From assembly GCA_937927885.1 (NCBI GenBank), contig CALEZJ010000306.1, positions 1 to 11,461 of the forward strand: 11,461 bases of DNA. Reading direction: 5' to 3'. The stretch's first letter is position 1. Each line of letters starts with the position of its first letter. This stretch comes from an uncultured Paracoccaceae bacterium (lineage in GTDB: Bacteria; Pseudomonadota; Alphaproteobacteria; Rhodobacterales; Rhodobacteraceae). The notes beneath the pieces were generated by a model. It saw only the letters and a program-made list of their open reading frames with translations. It made no database searches and was not told the DNA's origin. Position numbers and translations under genes: made by a program. Shown one piece after another: positions 1-6,329 of the stretch.

Positions 1-33
1 GGTGGGGGGCTGTGCAAGGGTGGGGGGGCGGCC

Positions 34-39
34 TATATC
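34..39 (+). promoter_or_regulatory. possible -10 element of ygfZ
   Basis: TATATC stands out in a G-rich stretch. The hexamer 17 bp upstream, TGTGCA at 11-16, is a poor -35 match (three of six positions). Transcription would begin around 45-47, giving a leader of about 15 nt that still includes the GGAGG ribosome-binding site at 51-55. Only 33 bases lie upstream in the window, so a better signal further out cannot be excluded. Confidence 0.35.
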
Positions 40-60
40 GACCTTCAGATGGAGGCCATG

Positions 61-864
61 ATGATTGCACCCGCCCTGCACCCTGAGACGATCTGTGCCC
101 CGGCCCCGGGCCGCGCCCTGCTGCGCGTCGGCGGCGCGGACCGGGTCAAGTTCCTGCAGGGACTGGTCACCCAGGATGTGAGCCGCGTTCTGCGCGAGGG
201 GATCGGCTATGGCGCGCTCTTGACCCCGCAGGGCAAGCTGCTGGCGGATTTCCTGCTGGTGGCCGAGGCGGACGCGCTGCTGATCGACGTGGCCGAGCCT
301 CTGGCCGAGGATCTGACGCGGCGGTTGACCCTGTTCCGCCTGCGCGCCACGGTCACGATCGAACGGGTCGCCCTGCCGGTGACGCGTGGTCTGGGCCCGG
401 CCCCCGAGGGCGCGCTGGCCGATCCGCGCGCGGCAGGGCTGGGCTGGCGGCTTTACGGTGTTGCGCTGGAGCAGGGCGCGCCGGTCGATTGGGACGCGCT
501 GCATGTGGCCCTGGGGGTGCCTCAGACCGGGACCGACCTGATCCCCGGCGAAAGCTTTATCCTCGAGGCGGGGTTCGAGCGCCTCAGGGGCGTCGATTTC
601 CGCAAGGGCTGTTATGTCGGGCAGGAGGTCACCGCCCGCATGCACCACAAGACCGAGCTGCGCCGGGGCCTGGTGCGGCTGGCGCTGGCGGGGACGGTGG
701 CTCCGGGCACGCCGGTGGTGATGGATGACGGGCGCGAGGCCGGGGTGATCGGCACGGTCGCGGGGGATCGGGCGCTGGCCCTGATGCGGCTCGATCGGCT
801 GGAGGGGTCGCTGACGGCGGCGGGCGTGGCGGTGGCGCCGCTTGGGGACGCGGACCGCCCGTAG
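61..864 (+). CDS. ygfZ: YgfZ/GcvT-like folate-binding protein
   Basis: This is a 267-residue tetrahydrofolate-binding protein of the YgfZ/IBA57 branch of the GcvT family, which helps make or repair certain iron-sulfur enzymes. The family signature K-G-C-Y-x-G-Q-E is intact at residues 182-189 and includes the conserved cysteine. The N-terminal part (GRALLRVGGADRVKFLQGL, then TQDV) matches the family's folate-binding domain, and the end is a short beta-barrel-like tail rich in Gly and Val. In-frame ATGs lie at 49, 58 and 61. I chose 61 because GGAGG at 51-55 is 5 nt away, whereas it is too close to 58 and downstream of 49. The gene stands alone on this strand and converges on the sec operon. 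The family assignment is firm. The iron-sulfur role comes from characterised relatives, not from this sequence. Confidence 0.93.
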   Translation: MIAPALHPETICAPAPGRALLRVGGADRVKFLQGLVTQDVSRVLREGIGYGALLTPQGKLLADFLLVAEADALLIDVAEPLAEDLTRRLTLFRLRATVTIERVALPVTRGLGPAPEGALADPRAAGLGWRLYGVALEQGAPVDWDALHVALGVPQTGTDLIPGESFILEAGFERLRGVDFRKGCYVGQEVTARMHHKTELRRGLVRLALAGTVAPGTPVVMDDGREAGVIGTVAGDRALALMRLDRLEGSLTAAGVAVAPLGDADRP

Positions 865-885
865 GGTGGGGTTTCACCCCACCCT
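863..885. terminator. perfect hairpin between convergent genes
   Basis: Arms AGGGTGGGGT and ACCCCACCCT pair perfectly over 10 bp around the loop TTC. The left arm overlaps the ygfZ stop codon (862-864). It is symmetric and could end both ygfZ and the leftward sec operon, whose last stop is at 896. Neither side has a T-run, so it may act as an RNA-end stabiliser, or be a copy of a REP-like palindrome, rather than a classical intrinsic terminator. Confidence 0.6.
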
Positions 886-895
886 GCGCGAGCCG

Positions 896-1252
896 TCACG
901 CCGTCGGCAGCAGCGCCACGGCGACCCGGCGCCCCTCGGACAGGAGCACGTTGTAGGTGCGGCAGGCGGTGGCCGAGGCCATGATCTCGATCCCCAGCCC
1001 GGCCGCTTCCAGCGCCTCGCGCAGGGCGCGGGGCAGCGGCGCGATCTGCGGCCCGGTGCCGATGAACAGCACGTCCACCTGACCAGCGAGGGCCAAGAGC
1101 GTCGCGCTGTCCTCAAGGCCCGCCCAGGGCGCGACCAGCCCGGGGGCGATCAGGACGGGGGCGGGGTGCGCCTCGCCACCCAGCCGGAAAAATCCCGCGC
1201 CATAGCCCTCGATCGGCTTTGCGGCGCCGAAATCCACCTCGGTCAGTTTCAT
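896..1252 (-). CDS. Mth938-like domain protein
   Basis: This 118-residue single-domain protein belongs to the Mth938/DUF498 family, whose mitochondrial member NDUFAF3 is a complex I assembly factor. The bacterial function is not established. Recognisable parts are the N-terminal stretch TEVDFGAAKPIEGYGAGFF, the central VDVLFIGTGPQ (about residues 59-69), and IEIMASATACRTYNVLLSEGR towards the end, which matches the family's typical C-terminal block. No signal peptide or membrane helix is visible, so it should be cytoplasmic. It is last in the yajC-secD-secF run, starting 10 nt after the TSUP stop, with AAGGGGA about 6 nt before the ATG. Family members often lie beside secF in Rhodobacterales (recollection, not checked), so the location is expected. 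The intervening permease is the less usual part. Confidence 0.85.
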   Translation of the reverse strand: MKLTEVDFGAAKPIEGYGAGFFRLGGEAHPAPVLIAPGLVAPWAGLEDSATLLALAGQVDVLFIGTGPQIAPLPRALREALEAAGLGIEIMASATACRTYNVLLSEGRRVAVALLPTA

Positions 1253-1262
1253 GCGCTTCCCC

Positions 1263-2036
1263 TTACTCCCATAGCGGCAGGCCGACCAGCGCGGCCAGAG
1301 CCATCAAGACCAGCGCCACCGGGCGATAGGCCGCCTGCGAGCCGGGCAGGGCACGAAACACCCAAGCCCCGACCCCGTTCGCCGCCATGAACAGCGGCAC
1401 CATCAGCGCCGAGGCGACCAGCAAGCCCGGTCCGATCACCCCCTGCCAGCCCAGTGCGACCAGAAGTGCCAGATCCACCACCAGAAGATACAGGATCAGA
1501 TTGGCCCGCACCACCGAAGGTCCCAGCGGGCTGGCCAGAAAGAACAGCACCACCGGCGGCCCCGAGAGCCCGGTCAGCCCGCCCAGAAACCCCGAGACCA
1601 GACCCACGCCGCCCTGCACCGCGCCGCCGCGCGGGCCCTGCCAGCGCCAGCCGGTCGCCAGCACGGCAACCGCAACCAGCGCCACCGCCGACACCAACCA
1701 GCGCACGCCAACCACGGGCAGAACGACCAGCAGCATCACCCCGGGCAGCAATCCGGCCACCATGCCCAGCGACAGGCAGGCGACCACGGCGCGCTCGGCC
1801 TCGGTCCAGGCGCGGCGCACCAGCACCAGCGGCCCGGCCAGTTCCAGCAGCGTCAGCAGCACCAGCGCCGCGACCGGAGGAATGACCATCGAAGCCAGCG
1901 GCATCAGCACGAGCGCGGTGCCAAAGCCGGAAAAGCCGCGCACCACCCCCGCGAGGGCCACTACGGCCAGCAGGAATGCCCAGCCCGCAGGCCCGAGGCC
2001 ACCCGGGCCCAGCGCCGCGTCGGCCAGATCCAGCAT
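1263..2036 (-). CDS. TSUP-family (TauE/SafE) membrane permease
   Basis: This is a 257-residue, almost entirely hydrophobic protein with about eight predicted membrane helices. It contains both half-repeat signatures of the TSUP family: GFSGFGTALVLMPL near residues 34-47 and GGLTGLSGPPVVLFFL in the second half. Family members move small sulfur compounds or organic anions (sulfite, sulfoacetate, taurine-derived products) across the inner membrane; the substrate here cannot be read from sequence. The ATG lies 6 nt after the secF stop, and its GAGG ribosome-binding site overlaps that stop, so it is very likely co-transcribed and translationally coupled with secF. No sulfonate or taurine catabolic gene is nearby, so position gives no substrate clue. 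The family call is firm; a specific name such as tauE would be over-reach. Confidence 0.88.
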   Translation of the reverse strand: MLDLADAALGPGGLGPAGWAFLLAVVALAGVVRGFSGFGTALVLMPLASMVIPPVAALVLLTLLELAGPLVLVRRAWTEAERAVVACLSLGMVAGLLPGVMLLVVLPVVGVRWLVSAVALVAVAVLATGWRWQGPRGGAVQGGVGLVSGFLGGLTGLSGPPVVLFFLASPLGPSVVRANLILYLLVVDLALLVALGWQGVIGPGLLVASALMVPLFMAANGVGAWVFRALPGSQAAYRPVALVLMALAALVGLPLWE

Positions 2037-2042
2037 GGCGCC

Positions 2043-3017
2043 TCAGGCCGAGGGGGTGAACTGGGTGCCGCCCTTCGACTCGGTCTTGCCCTTGCCGGGG
2101 TCACGCTTGACCCCCAGCCAGCGCACGATCACCGCCGCGACATAGACCGATGACCAGGTGCCGACAAAGATCCCCCAGATCATCGCGAACACGAAGCCCC
2201 GGATCACGTCGCCGCCCAGCGTGATCAGCGCAAAAAGCGCCAGAAGCGTGGTGAACGAGGTCATCAGGGTGCGCGCCAGGGTTTCGTTCAGCGACAGGTT
2301 CATCACATCCGTCACGTCGCGCTGCTTGTACTTGATCAGGTTCTCGCGCATGCGGTCGAAGACGATCACCGTGTCGTTGATCGAATAGCCGACGATGGTC
2401 AGCAAGGCCGCGATGATCGCCAGATCGAAGCGCAGTTGCAGCACGGTGAAGATGCCGATGGTCAGCACCACGTCATGCACCAGCGCGGCCACCGCGCCGA
2501 CGGCGAATTGCCATTCGAACCGGAGCCAGATGTAGAACAGGATGCCCAGGAGCGCCGCCCCCACCGCCAGCATCGCCTGCTGCACCAGTTCGCCCGACAC
2601 TTTCGGCCCCACCGATTCGACCGAGGTGAAGCGCAGTTCAGGGTCCATGGCGCGCAGCGCGGCCTCGATGCGGGTCAGGGTTTCCGGGGTCACGGCCTCG
2701 GCATTGGCCTGCGCCTGGATGCGCACCATGGCAACGTTGCGCTCAGGTCCGAAAGAGGGATCGAAGACTTCGGAAATTGCCACATCGCCGACGTTCAGCG
2801 GCGCGATGGCGGCGCGGTAGGCGCCGACATTCACCGCCTGGGTGGATTCCGTGCGGATCGAGGTGCCGCCCCGGAAATCGATGCCAAAGTTCAGCCCGAC
2901 GCTGAAGAACGCGACCAGCGACAGCACCATCAGCACCAGCGACAGCCCGAAGGTGTAGCGGGCCGGGCCCATGAAGTTGATGGTGGTGTTTTCGGGGACC
3001 AGTTTGAGCCGGATCAT
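2043..3017 (-). CDS. secF: protein translocase subunit SecF
   Basis: SecF is the second half of the SecDF accessory motor, which couples proton entry to late steps of protein export through SecYEG. The 324-residue protein has a first membrane helix at about 20-44 and the DFRGG motif at 47-51. A periplasmic domain follows, then five more helices. The GYSINDTVIVFDRMRE block lies near 207-222, with the conserved Asp residues seen in this RND-like family. Length and order are typical of a free-standing SecF. The ATG is supported by GAGGA about 7 nt upstream, which overlaps the secD stop; the gap to secD is 10 nt. The last 20 residues are a charged cytoplasmic tail (KRDPGKGKTESKGG). Confidence 0.97.
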   Translation of the reverse strand: MIRLKLVPENTTINFMGPARYTFGLSLVLMVLSLVAFFSVGLNFGIDFRGGTSIRTESTQAVNVGAYRAAIAPLNVGDVAISEVFDPSFGPERNVAMVRIQAQANAEAVTPETLTRIEAALRAMDPELRFTSVESVGPKVSGELVQQAMLAVGAALLGILFYIWLRFEWQFAVGAVAALVHDVVLTIGIFTVLQLRFDLAIIAALLTIVGYSINDTVIVFDRMRENLIKYKQRDVTDVMNLSLNETLARTLMTSFTTLLALFALITLGGDVIRGFVFAMIWGIFVGTWSSVYVAAVIVRWLGVKRDPGKGKTESKGGTQFTPSA

Positions 3018-3027
3018 GGGTCTATCC

Positions 3028-4692
3028 TCAGAGGGCGAGCGTCTTCGGCCGACGGCGTTCGAACCACCAGACGATGATCAGGCGGGTGACGAACAGCGCC
3101 GAAAAGACCGAGGTGACGATCCCCAGTCCCAGCGTGACGGCAAAGCCGCGCACCGGCCCGGACCCCAGCGCGAACAGGATCGAGGCGGTGATGAAGGTGG
3201 TGATGTTGGCATCCACGATGGACGACATCGCCTTTTCATAGCCCAGTTCGATGGCGCGGGCCGGTCCGCGTGCGGTGCGCAATTCCTCGCGGATGCGTTC
3301 AAAGACCAGCACGTTGGCGTCCACCGCCATGCCGATGGTCAGCACGATGCCCGCGATGCCGGGCAGAGTCAGAGTGCCACCGATCACCGACAGGACGGCA
3401 AAGATCATCGCGATGTTGAACAGCAGCGCCACATTGGCGATCCAGCCGAAAAAGCCGTAGGCGAGCCCCATGTAAAGCAGGACGACGGACATGGCGACCA
3501 CCGCCGCGATCTTGCCCGCATCCACGCTGTCCTGCCCCAGTTCGGGGCCGATGGTGCGTTCTTCCAGGAAGGTCATGCCGGCGGGCAGGGCACCCGCACG
3601 CAACAGGACGGCAAGCTGCGTGGATTCCTCGACGGTGAAACGCCCGGTGATGATGCCCGAGCCGCCCGGGATATGCGACTGGATCACCGGGGCGGAAATC
3701 ACCTCGTCATCGAGCACGATGGCAAAGGGGTTGCCGATGTTCTCGGCGGTATAGAGGCCAAAGGCCCGCGCCCCGGCCGGGTTGAAGCGGAAGGCAACCG
3801 CCGGTCGGCCGTTCTGGTCGAAATCGGGCTGCGCGTCGGTCAGCTGCTCGCCCGAGACGACGGGGGTCTGTTCGAGCACATAGAAGAGGCCGGGATCGTC
3901 CATCGCCGGATGCACGACCTGCCGGGGCTCGGGGATGGTCGAGGCGTCCGAGGTGGTGCGAACCACCGGATGGAAGGTGAGGCGCGCCGTGGTGCCGATC
4001 AGCGCCTTCAGTTCCTCGGCCGAGCCGATGCCGGGCACCTGGATCAGGATGCGGTCGGCGCCCTGGCGCAGGATCGTGGGTTCGCGCGTGCCGACTTCGT
4101 CGACGCGGCGGCGGATGATCTCCAGCGACTGGCGCATGGTGCGGTCGTCGGTGGCGGCGCGCTCGGCCTCGGAGAGCGAGACCAGGATCTCGCCGTTCTC
4201 GATGCGGATGTCGAGGTCCTGCTGGCCGATGCCGGTCAGGGACTGCATCGGCCGCGCGAGGCTTTGCACGATTTCCAGCGCATGGGGCAGGCCCGCCGGG
4301 TTACCGATGGCGACCCGCAGCAACCCGGCATCGTCCGACGGCATGCGCCGCACGCCGCCAACGATGGCACGTTCGTTGCGCAGAAGGTCGCGCACCTCGG
4401 GCCAGAGCCCGTCGATGCGGTCGGCATAGACATCGGTGACATGCACCTCGGCCAGAAGATGCGCACCGCCGCGCAGGTCGAGCCCCAGATTGATGATGTT
4501 CGACGGCAGCCAGTCCGGCCACAGCCCCCGGTCGGCCTGCAGCGCGGGCGTATCCTGCCCGGCCTCGATGCGCGCGATGGCATCGTTGTGGCGTTCGACC
4601 CGGTCATAGAACAGGTTGGGCGTGGCGAGAACGGCGGCGCCAAGGCAGATCACGAGGATCAGCACGCGCTTCCAGAGGGCGACTTGCAGCAT
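3028..4692 (-). CDS. secD: protein translocase subunit SecD
   Basis: SecD pairs with SecF to form the proton-driven export accessory complex in the inner membrane. The 554-residue product has an N-terminal helix (about 7-25), the DLRGG motif at 72-76, and a large periplasmic region. The latter includes RVDEVGTREPTILRQGADR, the family's conserved segment preceding the IQVPG block. A C-terminal bundle of five helices contains GMAVDANVLVFERIREE at about 446-462. I chose the ATG at 4692, giving the family-like start MLQVALWKR. A TTG at 4707 would add five residues but has no better ribosome-binding site. The protein is shorter than the roughly 615 residues of E. coli SecD, as is common in alphaproteobacteria. 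An 8-bp direct repeat (AGGGACCC, 4694-4701 and 4707-4714) sits just upstream of the start and makes the true ribosome-binding site hard to name. Confidence 0.97.
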   Translation of the reverse strand: MLQVALWKRVLILVICLGAAVLATPNLFYDRVERHNDAIARIEAGQDTPALQADRGLWPDWLPSNIINLGLDLRGGAHLLAEVHVTDVYADRIDGLWPEVRDLLRNERAIVGGVRRMPSDDAGLLRVAIGNPAGLPHALEIVQSLARPMQSLTGIGQQDLDIRIENGEILVSLSEAERAATDDRTMRQSLEIIRRRVDEVGTREPTILRQGADRILIQVPGIGSAEELKALIGTTARLTFHPVVRTTSDASTIPEPRQVVHPAMDDPGLFYVLEQTPVVSGEQLTDAQPDFDQNGRPAVAFRFNPAGARAFGLYTAENIGNPFAIVLDDEVISAPVIQSHIPGGSGIITGRFTVEESTQLAVLLRAGALPAGMTFLEERTIGPELGQDSVDAGKIAAVVAMSVVLLYMGLAYGFFGWIANVALLFNIAMIFAVLSVIGGTLTLPGIAGIVLTIGMAVDANVLVFERIREELRTARGPARAIELGYEKAMSSIVDANITTFITASILFALGSGPVRGFAVTLGLGIVTSVFSALFVTRLIIVWWFERRRPKTLAL

Positions 4693-4743
4693 CAGGGACC
4701 CCAGCAAGGGACCCGCCGACCGCAGCGGCCAGCGGGCAAGGGG

Positions 4744-4771
4744 CCGCGGTCAGCCCGGAGGGGCACCGCGG
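4744..4771 (-). promoter_or_regulatory. stem-loop in the yajC-secD gap
   Basis: The outer arms CCGCGGT and ACCGCGG pair perfectly over 7 bp. Inside them GCCC and GGGC pair around GGAG, leaving only a two-base bulge. It begins about 9 nt after the yajC stop and ends about 50 nt before secD. There is no T-run, so complete termination is unlikely. Partial attenuation, an RNase barrier or transcript stabilisation is more plausible and would set the yajC:secDF ratio. Confidence 0.5.
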
Positions 4772-4780
4772 CGGTTTCGC

Positions 4781-5113
4781 TCACTCGGCCGAGGCGGGCT
4801 CGGTTTTCGAGAGGACATTGGTGATGGTCGAGCGCACGACGCGCACCTTCACCCCGTCGGCGATCTCGACCTCGACCTCGCCGTCTTCCTTGACCTTCAC
4901 GACCTTGCCGATCACGCCGCCTGCGGTGACCACCTGATCACCCCGGCGCAGGGATTCGATCATCGCGCGGTGTTCCTTCATCTTCTTCTGCTGCGGGCGG
5001 ATCAGCATGAACCACATGATCGCAAAGATCAGGACAAAGGGCACCAGCGACGACAGCATGCTGGCGGTGCCAGCATCCCCGGCGGTCTGGGCAAAGGCGG
5101 GAGAAATGAACAT
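4781..5113 (-). CDS. yajC: preprotein translocase subunit YajC
   Basis: YajC is a small inner-membrane partner of SecDF. The 110-residue protein has an N-terminal segment FISPAFAQTAG, then a single membrane helix at about 22-38 (VPFVLIFAIMWFMLI). The hallmark RPQQKKMKEH follows at once, then a beta-rich cytoplasmic domain (GDQVVTAGGVIGKV, VRVVRSTITNVL). The open frame continues 23 codons upstream to 5182, but those codons look like non-coding leader. The ATG at 5113 has GAGGA about 6 nt upstream and gives the usual family length. It is the first gene of the run yajC-secD-secF-TSUP-Mth938 and lies about 85 nt downstream of a plausible promoter. Confidence 0.95.
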   Translation of the reverse strand: MFISPAFAQTAGDAGTASMLSSLVPFVLIFAIMWFMLIRPQQKKMKEHRAMIESLRRGDQVVTAGGVIGKVVKVKEDGEVEVEIADGVKVRVVRSTITNVLSKTEPASAE

Positions 5114-5195
5114 CAGGGTCCTCGGTCGGGTTGGCAGGGCCGGTCGGCCAGTGGGTCGCAACGGGCCTTGACAGGCAGCCACGATTGGCGCGCAC

Positions 5196-5222
5196 CCTAT
5201 ATGGGGGGGCGGGTGAGTTCAA
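5196..5222 (-). promoter_or_regulatory. putative promoter of the yajC-secDF operon
   Basis: Read on the minus strand, TTGAAC (5222-5217) and TATAGG (5201-5196) are separated by 15 bp, or 16 bp if the -35 is read as CTTGAA. The -10 is good, but the spacer is short and C-rich. It lies downstream of the tRNA gene and its terminator and would give a leader of about 75 nt before yajC. Confidence 0.5.
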
Positions 5223-5225
5223 GCG

Positions 5226-5262
5226 AGAGGCGGCAGGGAAAAAAACCCATGCCCCGGGTGGA
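5226..5262 (-). terminator. T-run terminator after tRNA-Thr
   Basis: On the minus strand, just past the tRNA, a short ACCC/GGGT stem with a 7-nt loop runs directly into seven consecutive T residues (5245-5239). The T-run is convincing but the stem is weak at 4 bp. It would separate tRNA transcription from the yajC promoter immediately downstream. Confidence 0.45.
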
Positions 5263-5269
5263 GGGATTC

Positions 5270-5345
5270 TGGTGCCGGCGAAGGGATTCGAACCCCCGAC
5301 CTTCGCTTTACAAGAGCGTTGCTCTACCAACTGAGCTACACCGGC
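5270..5345 (-). tRNA. tRNA-Thr (anticodon UGU)
   Basis: A complete 76-nt cloverleaf with encoded 3' CCA. The acceptor arms GCCGGTG and CGCCGGC pair with one G-U. The D stem is GCTC/GAGC. The anticodon loop CTTGTAA puts TGT at positions 34-36, reading ACA. The T loop is TTCGAAT, on a stem with two G-U pairs. The top pair of the anticodon stem is A-A (27/43), leaving four good pairs (CGCT/AGCG). The anticodon loop and the following AGGTC resemble E. coli tRNA-Thr(UGU), supporting the identity. It reads ACA, a codon expected to be rare in this GC-rich genome. Confidence 0.96.
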
Positions 5346-5353
5346 GCAGCGCC

Positions 5354-5382
5354 CTGATACCGGGATCGGCGCGCACGCTCAA
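5354..5382 (-). promoter_or_regulatory. putative promoter of tRNA-Thr
   Basis: On the minus strand, TTGAGC (5382-5377) and TATCAG (5359-5354) are separated by exactly 17 bp, and the -10 ends 8 nt before the mature tRNA 5' end. Spacing and position fit a sigma-70 promoter with almost no 5' leader to trim. Confidence 0.6.
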
Positions 5383-5412
5383 GGGCGAAGCGCCGGATTC
5401 AGAGAGCAGGGC

Positions 5413-5441
5413 TTGCACCTTTGCCGGCAGGCGGATTACCA
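5413..5441 (+). promoter_or_regulatory. putative promoter giving a leaderless mRNA
   Basis: TTGCAC (5413-5418), a 17-bp spacer and TTACCA (5436-5441) lie so close to the ATG at 5450 that only 8 nt separate the -10 from the start codon. Transcription would therefore begin at or beside the A of the ATG. No Shine-Dalgarno sequence is present in CTCGGGCC before the start, which agrees with a leaderless message. Confidence 0.45.
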
Positions 5442-5449
5442 CTCGGGCC

Positions 5450-6325
5450 ATGGAGATCGCCTTTCACCTCGGTGCGCATCTGACCGACGAGGACCGCCTC
5501 GTGCGCTGCCTGATGCGCAACCGCGAGCTTTTGGGGCGCGACGGGATCCTGGTGCCGGGCCCCGGCCAGTACCGCCAGCACTTGCGCAAGCTCGCCTACG
5601 AGATGCGCGACCAGCCCACCAATGCCGACACGGAAGCGGCGCTGCTGGACGCGTTGCTCGACGAGGACAGCGGTCAGCGGGTGGTCTTCAGTTGGGAGAA
5701 TTTCCTGTCGCAGCCGCAATTCGCGGTCAGCCAGGGCCGCCTTTATCATGCGGCGGGCGAAAGGGTGGCACTGCTGCGCCGGCTGTTTCCGACTTGCGCG
5801 GTCTCGGTTCACCTGGCGATCCGCAATCCCGCGACCCTGTTGCCCGCCCTCATACGCGCCGATGCCAGCGGCGCGCTGGAACGCGAGGTGCAGGCAGGCG
5901 ATCCCGGCGGGCTCTTGTGGTCGGGGGTATTGACCCGCATCCTGCAGGCGGCGCCGGATGTGCCGATCACCGTCTGGTGCGACGAGGACACGCCCCTTCT
6001 GTGGCCCGAGATCCTGCGCGCGGTTTCCGGCCATCCGCAGGGCAGGGACCTTGACGGCTGGCTGGGCTGGTATGCCGACCTCGTCACGCCAAAGGGCCAT
6101 GCCGCGATGCGCCGCTGGTTCGCCGCCAACCCGTCCGAGGACGACCTGCACCGCCGCCGCACGCTGAGCGCGCTGGTCGCCCGGTTCGCCCGCCCCGAGG
6201 CACTGGAGACCGAGGCCGCCATCCCGGGCTGGAGCGAGGCCGCGATCGAGGCGCTGGACGCGGCGCACGAGGCCGATCTGGACCTGATCGCGGCAATGCC
6301 CGGGGTGCGGCTGATCGAACCCTGA
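5450..6325 (+). CDS. sulfotransferase-like protein with degenerate P-loop
   Basis: A 291-residue, probably cytoplasmic protein with no signal peptide or membrane helix. I do not know a named function. The start IAFHLGAHLTDEDRLVRC, then LMRNRELLGRDGILVPG, has the layout of bacterial sulfotransferases (I-L-H-I-G-x-H-K-T-G-T-T, then N-R-x-x-L-x-x-x-G-I-x-x-P-G). However, the PAPS-binding K-T-G-T-T is replaced by L-T-D-E-D. VVFSWENFL (about 78-86) matches the usual S-S-E-x-F position. HLAIRNPATLLPALI (121-135) matches the 3'-phosphate-binding strand-helix region, retaining the Arg-x-Pro. Without the 5'-phosphosulfate loop, sulfo transfer seems unlikely; it may be a pseudoenzyme or bind another ligand. 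The frame remains open far upstream through the tRNA antisense, but ATG 5450 gives the family-like start. It ends 4 bp before the convergent gapR stop. Confidence 0.75.
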   Translation: MEIAFHLGAHLTDEDRLVRCLMRNRELLGRDGILVPGPGQYRQHLRKLAYEMRDQPTNADTEAALLDALLDEDSGQRVVFSWENFLSQPQFAVSQGRLYHAAGERVALLRRLFPTCAVSVHLAIRNPATLLPALIRADASGALEREVQAGDPGGLLWSGVLTRILQAAPDVPITVWCDEDTPLLWPEILRAVSGHPQGRDLDGWLGWYADLVTPKGHAAMRRWFAANPSEDDLHRRRTLSALVARFARPEALETEAAIPGWSEAAIEALDAAHEADLDLIAAMPGVRLIEP

Positions 6326-6329
6326 GGGT

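Noticed and set aside
1387..2145. 252-codon plus-strand frame opposite the TSUP gene
   Set aside because: The Thr/Ser/Ala/Pro-rich translation is what the antisense of a hydrophobic membrane protein looks like. The real gene has clear TSUP motifs and operon position.
2971..4824. 617-codon open frame on the plus strand opposite secD and the start of secF
   Set aside because: It is antisense to a complete, motif-bearing SecD, and its translation is Gly/Arg/His/Asp-rich with no domain. Such long antisense frames are expected in GC-rich DNA with strong third-position bias.
5114..5182. 23-residue N-terminal extension of YajC
   Set aside because: The ATG at 5113 has a good GAGGA site and gives the family's usual start and length. 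The extension is Pro/Arg/Thr-rich leader sequence.
5168..5204. Plus-strand TTGACA followed by TATATG as a promoter
   Set aside because: The hexamers are about 24 bp apart, far beyond sigma-70 spacing, and no plus-strand gene follows. The TATA segment fits better as the minus-strand -10 for yajC.
5131..5334. 67-codon plus-strand frame over the yajC leader and the tRNA
   Set aside because: Its end (KGFEPPTFALQERCSTN) is the antisense reading of tRNA-Thr, a common spurious gene call.
4616..5449. Upstream extension of the sulfotransferase-like frame
   Set aside because: It runs through yajC antisense and the tRNA antisense. The peptide RRRDSNPRPSLYKSVALPTE is the classic false translation of a tRNA complement.
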